Source of the DNA: Buddleja alternifolia
Taxonomy: Eukaryota > Streptophyta > Magnoliopsida > Lamiales > Scrophulariaceae
Length of the DNA stretch: 64,000 nucleotides
NCBI GenBank assembly: GCA_019426215.1
Contig: CM033408.1
Location: 5,955,077-6,019,076 of the forward strand
Direction of reading: 5' to 3'
Under the pieces are notes generated by a model. The model was not told where the DNA came from. It made no database searches and saw only the letters and a program-made list of their open reading frames with translations. The position numbers and the translations under genes were made by a program. Positions 57,270-64,000 of this stretch are shown here, piece after piece. The stretch's first letter is position 1. Each line of letters opens with the position of its first letter.

Positions 57270-60200
57270 ATGGAGGTGGAGTTGGAGGCAGGAGTGAAGG
57301 CTTTGGCTTACAAAGTGAAGGCCATGTCTAGAGAATCCCCTGCACAGAAAGCCGCTCATGTCCTCGACACTGACCTCCGCAGCCATTGGTCTACCGGCAC
57401 TAACACAAAGGAGTGGATCTTGCTCGAGCTCGACGTATGTTATACCAACTCATACAAATTTGCTTATTCTTTTCCCCTTATTTTGTGTGTGTGTGTGTGA
57501 ATTCATCTGATTTTTCTAGTGGACACAGTAATTTGAAGTGAAATCAACTTTTCTTGCTATATTATTGATCCGCTAGTAGTGGAAGTGTAGAACTGCATCA
57601 AATAGACAGAAATTTGTTTTTCTTCAGTTTACGAATTGAGTGATTTCGGAACGGGATAGTTGATGTCTTGTTTTATCCCGATTCACCATGTACTTTAGTT
57701 CCATTTGTGCTTTACTGTGAAAATATAAATCTTATTAGTTCCGAGGTTGTATTCTTGAAACAATGCTATCTCATAATTGGCTTATTTCTAATTGAACATT
57801 AGAGTGCTTTGATATTATTGACTCTCTTGCGAGAGAGCAAACATTAGTTGCGAAACACTGCAACATATGGATTAAGAAGACTGTTAAGCAGAGCTTTTAG
57901 TGTTTCCTCCTTTTTGCTCGACACGACACATAATTAACGTACATCTCAACTTTTGGGGTTAGTTCCTGTATTCATAGCAGATGTCAATATTAAGTAGCGC
58001 GCTTGTTAGTTATCCTACATTAAAAGTGGAGGTGCGGGACCTCCTACAAGTGACAGTGATACAAAATCTTGCTTGCGGGCCATCCCTTGCAGACTCCTGA
58101 CTTGATATAATATGTTGTCTCCATTGTTTTCCCTTAAGATGTCCAGTGGCAGGTATTGTGGATTAAGAGAAGTAATGTCGTTAGGTTCCACTATTTGTAT
58201 AATTTTAGCTAAGCCTGTGAAAATAGTAAAAAAGTGGTCTGGTTTAAAAAATGATACAATTGCCAGATATGTAGCAAGGTGGATAGCATAATCTGATATC
58301 TGATTTAAGTTTGAACCTTTGGATTCATATGTAAAATTAAAACTGCCAGTGTGAATCTTTCATACAAGGCTAATTTGAAGGGTGATTAAGTTCAGTATTT
58401 ATTCATTTTGGCTTTCCATGATACCGTTAAATAATAATGTCTATTTTTGCCTGGCGCTGCCGTTGCTAATTTTTACATTACTTATGCAATTGTCATCTAA
58501 TGCTGTCTTTTGTTTGTTCATTGTAGGAACCCTGTCTGCTTTCGCACATAAGGATATATAATAAATCTGTGCTGGAATGGGAAATTTCAGTCGGATTACG
58601 CTACAAGGTTTGCGAAAGTTGGGCTTTGATGGATGATGTATTCGATTCTTAATGTTTATTTCTACAAATTAGCTGGATAAAACTTTTTTGCTTTTATTTT
58701 GTTTCAATGAAATATGTAGGCATCGGTAATTGATCATTGTGAAATATCTACCTTCTCAGTTCTTCTCTTCATCATCTCTTAATTTATTGTGAGATTAATT
58801 TTCTAAGTTTGATTGATAGATTAGAAAGACTTATTCCCGATGGTGTGATGTGATATAAATGCTTTATTTGAATAGTTGTTTGGCTTTTACTGAAAAAAGG
58901 GGCATTAAATCCTTGGGTTTATAGAGTAGATTTGTATGTGCTAAACTATTTTTTTATTCTTGCATGTAAATACTTCTAATTGTATTCCTCCTTTTTTCAA
59001 AGGGAAGCAATAAGAGCTGCATCAAGGATAAGAAGTTTACTTATTCAGCTAACACTTAAGTTTTTGCTATGTTATATGGCTGATTGCATTATTGTTGTAA
59101 TGCCCTCCCAAGAAAGTAAAGTGAAAAAGAAAGAGCGATCAATGGATGGAGGGAGCTTGTTTTCTTATGTTCCATGTTGATATTCAAGATTTTGCTGTTT
59201 CATAATTCTCATCCTCTTTCCTCTCCTTTTGAGTATCTAATTGTCAAAGCATGATGTTGCTCCATTTTTAATTTTTATGAAATTAATGTTTTGTATATTT
59301 GTTGCCAGGTACTTGTAATGTAATACTCATCCTGTGGCCCTGTTTCGGGGTTTCTTATAGACAGACTCTTAATCCCTTAGTGGAATATAAAGTAGAAACT
59401 GCTTTCATGTTGACTCTGATATCTTTTGTCTTGCAATTTTTATTTTCAAATTCCTTAAATTTCTAATATTATCTTCACTTCATGAGTGTTATCCTCATAT
59501 GACTTGTGTACTGTTTTTCACCCATAATTCTTATAGTATGTTATGCAATAGTTGAAGCCTTGTTTTTTATTTGAAATAAGATTGTTATCTTGCAGTTTTT
59601 TAAAATGTTCTTTTGACAGCCAGAAACTTTTGTTAAAGTTCGTCCCCGCTGTGAGGCACCTCGACGTGACATGATGTACCCAATGAATTACACTCCTTGC
59701 CGCTATGTGCGTATATCTTGTATGCGCGGAAACCCGATAGCTTTATTTTTTATTCAGGTAATGATTGAAATTTGCACTGCACCTCTTGCTTCTAGGTGAT
59801 AGCATCGTTCTGCAATCAGCATTTCACTTACATTTCTTCAGTTGATTTTTCCTGTTCGATTATGCACTTTCTTGGACTAGATTGCTTAGCTTGACTTGGA
59901 GATTCATGATTTATTTTTATTGTACCTTATAGGTATATGATTTGGTTGCTCATTTAGCTTTATGTCCATTTTTATGGATCCGTTTTTTCCACTACATAGC
60001 AATTTTAAGTGTTACAACTTGCGCTGTAAATTGAGTCGGCCGTATTCAAATCCTGATTACTTAGCCCGCTTATGTTTGATGCGAGTCTAATTAAATATGA
60101 CCAGGGTTGAATTTGAGTGTTCAAATTGAACTCAATGATTTTGTGAGTTGAGTTTGAGCCTGACTAAGCTTAGCCTGAATGAGCCCGAATAACTACTATT

Positions 60201-63200
60201 GTAGCCACAAGTCGAACTGTTCATGTAACTATTTACAAGCATATTGTCAAGTATTTAAAACCTGATAACACTGTCTTGCCTGCATGTTATCCCAATTCCC
60301 AATCTTTATGTTCTGTGTTTCTCCATTGCAGCTGATCGGGATTCCAGTACCGGGTTTAGAGCCAGAGTTTCAGCCTGTTGCTAACTACTTGCTACCATAC
60401 ATAATATCACACAAACAAGACACTGTTGATATGCATCTTCAGGTGAATATATCATACAAAAACTAACATGACAAGCGACATACTTGTGGTTTTGTAAGAT
60501 TACATCTATTTTAGCATCTAGTGTTGTTTTCTCGTTGCTACCTGTTAATTTGTAGTTGCTTCAAGATGTGACAAGCCAGTTGGCCAGGTTTCTTCCTCAC
60601 CTTGAGGTATGCATTTGAAGTTCACTTTATCTCAACAAAAGAATTTACGGGTTCTACTCGACAAGTGACTGAAATCTTATTTTGCAGGCTGATCTTAACA
60701 GCTTTGCAGAAGCTGCAGAACCAAGTATGCGTTTCCTGGCTATGCTTGCTGGTCCATTTTATCCCATCCTTCGGATTGTAAGTGAAAGGTAGGTGAACCT
60801 AGTATTACACGTGCAGAATTCTTCACAAAACTCCCTTTAACATGCCTTTGTTTCCCTTAGTAATGTTTCTAACTGTATTTATTAAATATGAGGGTGCATA
60901 AGTTGTTTACGCCTTGATTTCCAAATAAGAACATATATTATATTGATGAGTAAAATTACAGATAATTTTTGACCATAGAGAAACTCTCATTTCTTATTTA
61001 GATGGAATGTCCACGAAGTTTGAGTTGATGCATCAAGAGTGTATAGATAAAGGGTACTAAAATAAATATCTAGATAAAATAAAATATTCAAATAAAATAC
61101 TCATTTGGTGAATATTTGTTCAAGGGGATGACCTTTATGAATTCTTTCTTCTATCTTAGTATTTTAATTATGTTAATGATCAAGCTGAACCAATTTCACT
61201 TAGCATCCTGTTAACACTTGCACTCTGTTAGGATTTTGGTGAGTATACTAAAGCAGTGAGGAAAATATTCCCTTCAGTTCAATTGATGTAATATTGTGCA
61301 TTATTTGTTAGACCTTTGCCTTTTCGATTTCCTTTTTCTCACTGAACTCCTGATCCAAATATCTTATTAGTGCTTGAACTTCATTTCTAATTGCTGTCCT
61401 TGAGCTGATATTTACAAAAATATATTAGCTCATATAGCAGGTAATCAGCTATCTAAATAGAAAATGTTCCTTTAAAAAGTGTTCTGTGTGCCATGACAGA
61501 GAAACTTCGAGGTTGGCTCTCAACATTTCAGATTATGAAGCTTCTAAGACCAATCTCTCATCAACAGCTTTAATGGTTTCCTCAAATTTTGAGGTACATT
61601 CATATACCTGCTGTTTCTAGAATTTAAGATGTTATGATGAACTATATCCGACGTGACGTGGTCCTTGATTATTGACTATCTTATTGGTAGCTGATTTTTT
61701 CTTTTCTGTTTCCTTCTTTCTTTTGGCTGATCCCCTTTTTGGACATTTCTCAAATTGAAAGGCATTTAGTCAGGTGCAATAACTTTGAACACGTCTAAGT
61801 AATGTTAATAGAGGAATATCTGCTAATTATTTTAGTTTATCTATATCGTGATATGTATTTCGTTTGCAGCAATTTGTACTTCTTTAGTAATTGGTTTCCC
61901 TATGCACATCCAATATGTGAGCATCATAAGTAAATCTAGACATAATTTTGAAATTGTTACTCCTCACATGAAATGAATAAAGTTGGTGTCATATTTGATA
62001 AGAAATATATGAAAAGAGCAAAGAATAGAATCCATAAGCTGACATGCTAGTTACTTCATTTAGAAAGGGTAGTTTTAAGTAGATTGTTAGAGGTGGTGTA
62101 CCTTACTGTCCGCGCAGGCTCTATGGGCTTTCCAAATCTGTAAGTTATAGATTTATGATTTTAACATAAAATTATCAACAAAATTCGAACTTTGTATATA
62201 TTGAAAACATCAGTGGAAAACTGGTTTGTTCTGGAAACTAGTCTATTATTTCCATTCAATTTTTGACATCTGATAGCGTTTTAGCTTTGGTCTCGGCCTT
62301 TCATCATGACCAGAAGTGCGCCCCCTTGGCTAGTCTGTATTAAAACTTTGAAATGCTTCTGGAACCCTGAGCTGTAAAATGGAAGGACAAGAATACTTCT
62401 TTTCTAAATCAGTTAAATATAGTAGCCTAGCAACCTATGTTATAATTGTTCTCACTTAACTCCTTTTTCATGATCACATTGCAAGTGATTGATGGCTAAT
62501 CGTAATGCTTCTCCTTTGCCATGCTCAGCCAAGAAGATCACGAAACACATCATCTGCTTCCTTACCTGTATCAATGCACTTGGTATTCCGGCCTGATGCA
62601 ATCTTCATACTGCTTAGAAAGGCTTATAAAGATTCTAACCTTGGGAATGTGTGCAGGATGGTGAGATATGCCAGTTCTTTTCTTACTCTTTTCGGCTAGT
62701 GATCCACCAAAAGGAAAAAAGCATCAAAATCATGTGATTCCAGTATTTGCTTCTCTCCCCCTTTTTTTCTTTATCTGAGACTCAAATTGTTATAGGTATC
62801 GAGAATCTTTTTGAAGTTCATGGAGCCCATGACCATGCAAGAAGTATCAACACTAGTTTCTGAGAATACATCTTCGGCAGCTGAAGAGACTCCTAAATCT
62901 GATCCTTGTGATCCTGTTACCTTACCAGATTATTCAAACTTGTTCGGCGAGGAATTTCAGATACCAGATGAATTTTGGGATTCCACTTACCTTAATGTCT
63001 TAGATTCTGCTGCTGTGGAAGAAGGAATAATGCATGTTCTTTATGCTTCTGCATCCCAGGTTTGTTCCATGGAAGCCCAGTGCATTTTACCTAAAACTTG
63101 GAGTGGTGATGTTTTAAATATGTGCTTATGTTAGTAAATAAAGTGTTCATTTTTGTTTCAGCCTTTGCACTGCAGCAAGCTGGCCGAGAACACTTCTGAC

Positions 63201-63240
63201 TTTTGGTTGGCGTTACCATTAGTTCAAGCATTGCTTCCAG
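57270..63240 (+). CDS. Conserved plant protein, N-terminal discoidin/XRCC1-N-like segment (3' end outside window)
   Basis: Ten exons with GT-AG borders join in one frame: 57270-57434, 58527-58607, 59620-59757, 60332-60442, 60556-60606, 60688-60788, 61500-61593, 62529-62660, 62796-63059 and 63162-63240, together 1146 bases. The last exon ends in phase 1, so the gene goes on beyond 64000. The start is the ATG at 57270. Residues 1 to about 135 (KALHVLDTDL-like AAHVLDTDLRSHWSTG, EWILLELDEPCLLSHIRIYN, LEWEISVGLRYK, YVRISCMRGNPIALFFIQLIGI) look like a galactose-binding/discoidin beta sandwich as in XRCC1-N or F5/8C domains, which bind DNA or protein partners. The rest is helical and soluble with no motif I can name. 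Function is not assigned. Confidence 0.85.
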
Positions 63241-64000
63241 GTTTACTGCTATTACCAGTTTGCTCTGGAATTATTTCCCACTGAATTCACATATCCCTGA
63301 AAAAACTGCCAAAGTCGGCTAAAATACCAAGTTCAATTGTACTTTAACTAGTGAATAAAATTTCGATCATAAGAGTATTATCTGTCTGCGTGTTGCACAA
63401 ATCGAAGCAACCTCCTTCTTATGGACATGGTTATTCATAATTTCATTCAGCAATGTCAAAACAACTTATGCAGAACTTTTATTTGCTAGACTTATTTCAA
63501 TGGCGTAAATTACATCTACACCCCCGATTGTCGTAATAATGGATCCACCCTTGTGTTTTCGAAAATTACTTGTACCCTGTGTTTTGAGAAAATCTCAAAT
63601 GGGAAAGTGCAAAATGACCAAAATACCACAGGGATGGGGAAGTAACTATAACATTTGGTAGGGGGTAAATGTAATACTATGGACTTAACCTAAATTTGAA
63701 TCGGAATAATTAAATATTTAAATAAATACGAAAGTTGTATAATTCTATTGAAAAATATAAAAAACATAAAAAATGTCTAAAAAAATTAGGAAATATTGGA
63801 AATATATATTTCAAACTAATTTATGAATTTGAATAAAATTATTCTTATTGGAAATGGAACAGTGTAATATTTAAAATATAGAATAAATTTAAATAAATGT
63901 TCAAATTGTTGTAAAATACATTAAAAATTATCTACAAATATAAAAAACATTAAAATGTCCAAACATTTAGAAAATATTTAAAATTATAAATTTAATCTTA
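63241..64000 (+). other. Intron of the 57.3-kb gene with a MITE end
   Basis: From about 63500 the text GTAAATTACATCTACACCCCC resembles the 16.28-kb MITE family, followed by AT-rich sequence to the window end. Its other end is not in the window. Confidence 0.4.

Overview
The window is nuclear DNA of a flowering plant, probably a eudicot. It is AT-rich and holds spliced genes with GT-AG introns, an intronless plastid phosphate-translocator gene, two tRNA-derived SINEs, Copia- and Athila/Gypsy-type LTR elements, several MITE families and an endogenous plant pararetrovirus. Genus-level placement is not possible from the sequence alone.

Layout. 1-21.3 kb is almost entirely transposon sediment: the 3' LTR of a Copia-type element (173-1254), a 5'-truncated LINE on the minus strand (about 2.4-4.23 kb), a TIR element, a microsatellite, a SINE (5812-6020), then a nest. 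In the nest an Athila-type Gypsy element (7214-14238, TSD CTTAC) sits inside an older LTR-like segment, itself between two inward-facing terminal repeats (6091 and 16568). Two Harbinger-type MITEs follow (17096-17707, 19178-19764). The first host gene is XPT (21422-22651), a xylulose-5-phosphate/phosphate translocator.

23.5-35 kb is accessory DNA: a decayed PB1-like (MULE transposase N-terminal type) coding segment split by a complete non-coding LTR element (24711-27140, TSD GGTGG), a 194-bp perfect-looking hairpin, large minisatellite arrays in opposite orientations, a multi-exon Ulp1/C48-like protease gene on the minus strand (about 30.9-33.5 kb), and a 1.2-kb fold-back structure.

35-41.3 kb carries two host genes: a B3-domain (REM-like) gene on the plus strand and a nodulin-like/NFD4-type MFS transporter gene on the minus strand (three exons, 37644-41284).

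41.9-51.4 kb is the most unusual part: a 9.5-kb segment bounded by long inverted terminal repeats and holding an almost complete pararetrovirus genome in minus orientation. It has ORF1, a small coiled-coil ORF2, a polyprotein (movement protein, coat protein with two Cys clusters of badnavirus type, aspartic protease, RT, RNase H), an extra 546-codon downstream frame of unknown function, an intergenic promoter and a tRNA-Met primer site. All long frames carry nonsense codons or frameshifts, so it is a dead copy, but the genome order can still be read.

52-57 kb holds further MITEs (one hAT MITE nested in a MULE-type element with a perfect 9-bp TSD), a second SINE and a fold-back MITE. From 57270 to the window end runs the 5' part of a conserved plant gene on the plus strand with an N-terminal discoidin/XRCC1-N-like segment. 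Ten exons are visible and more lie beyond the window.
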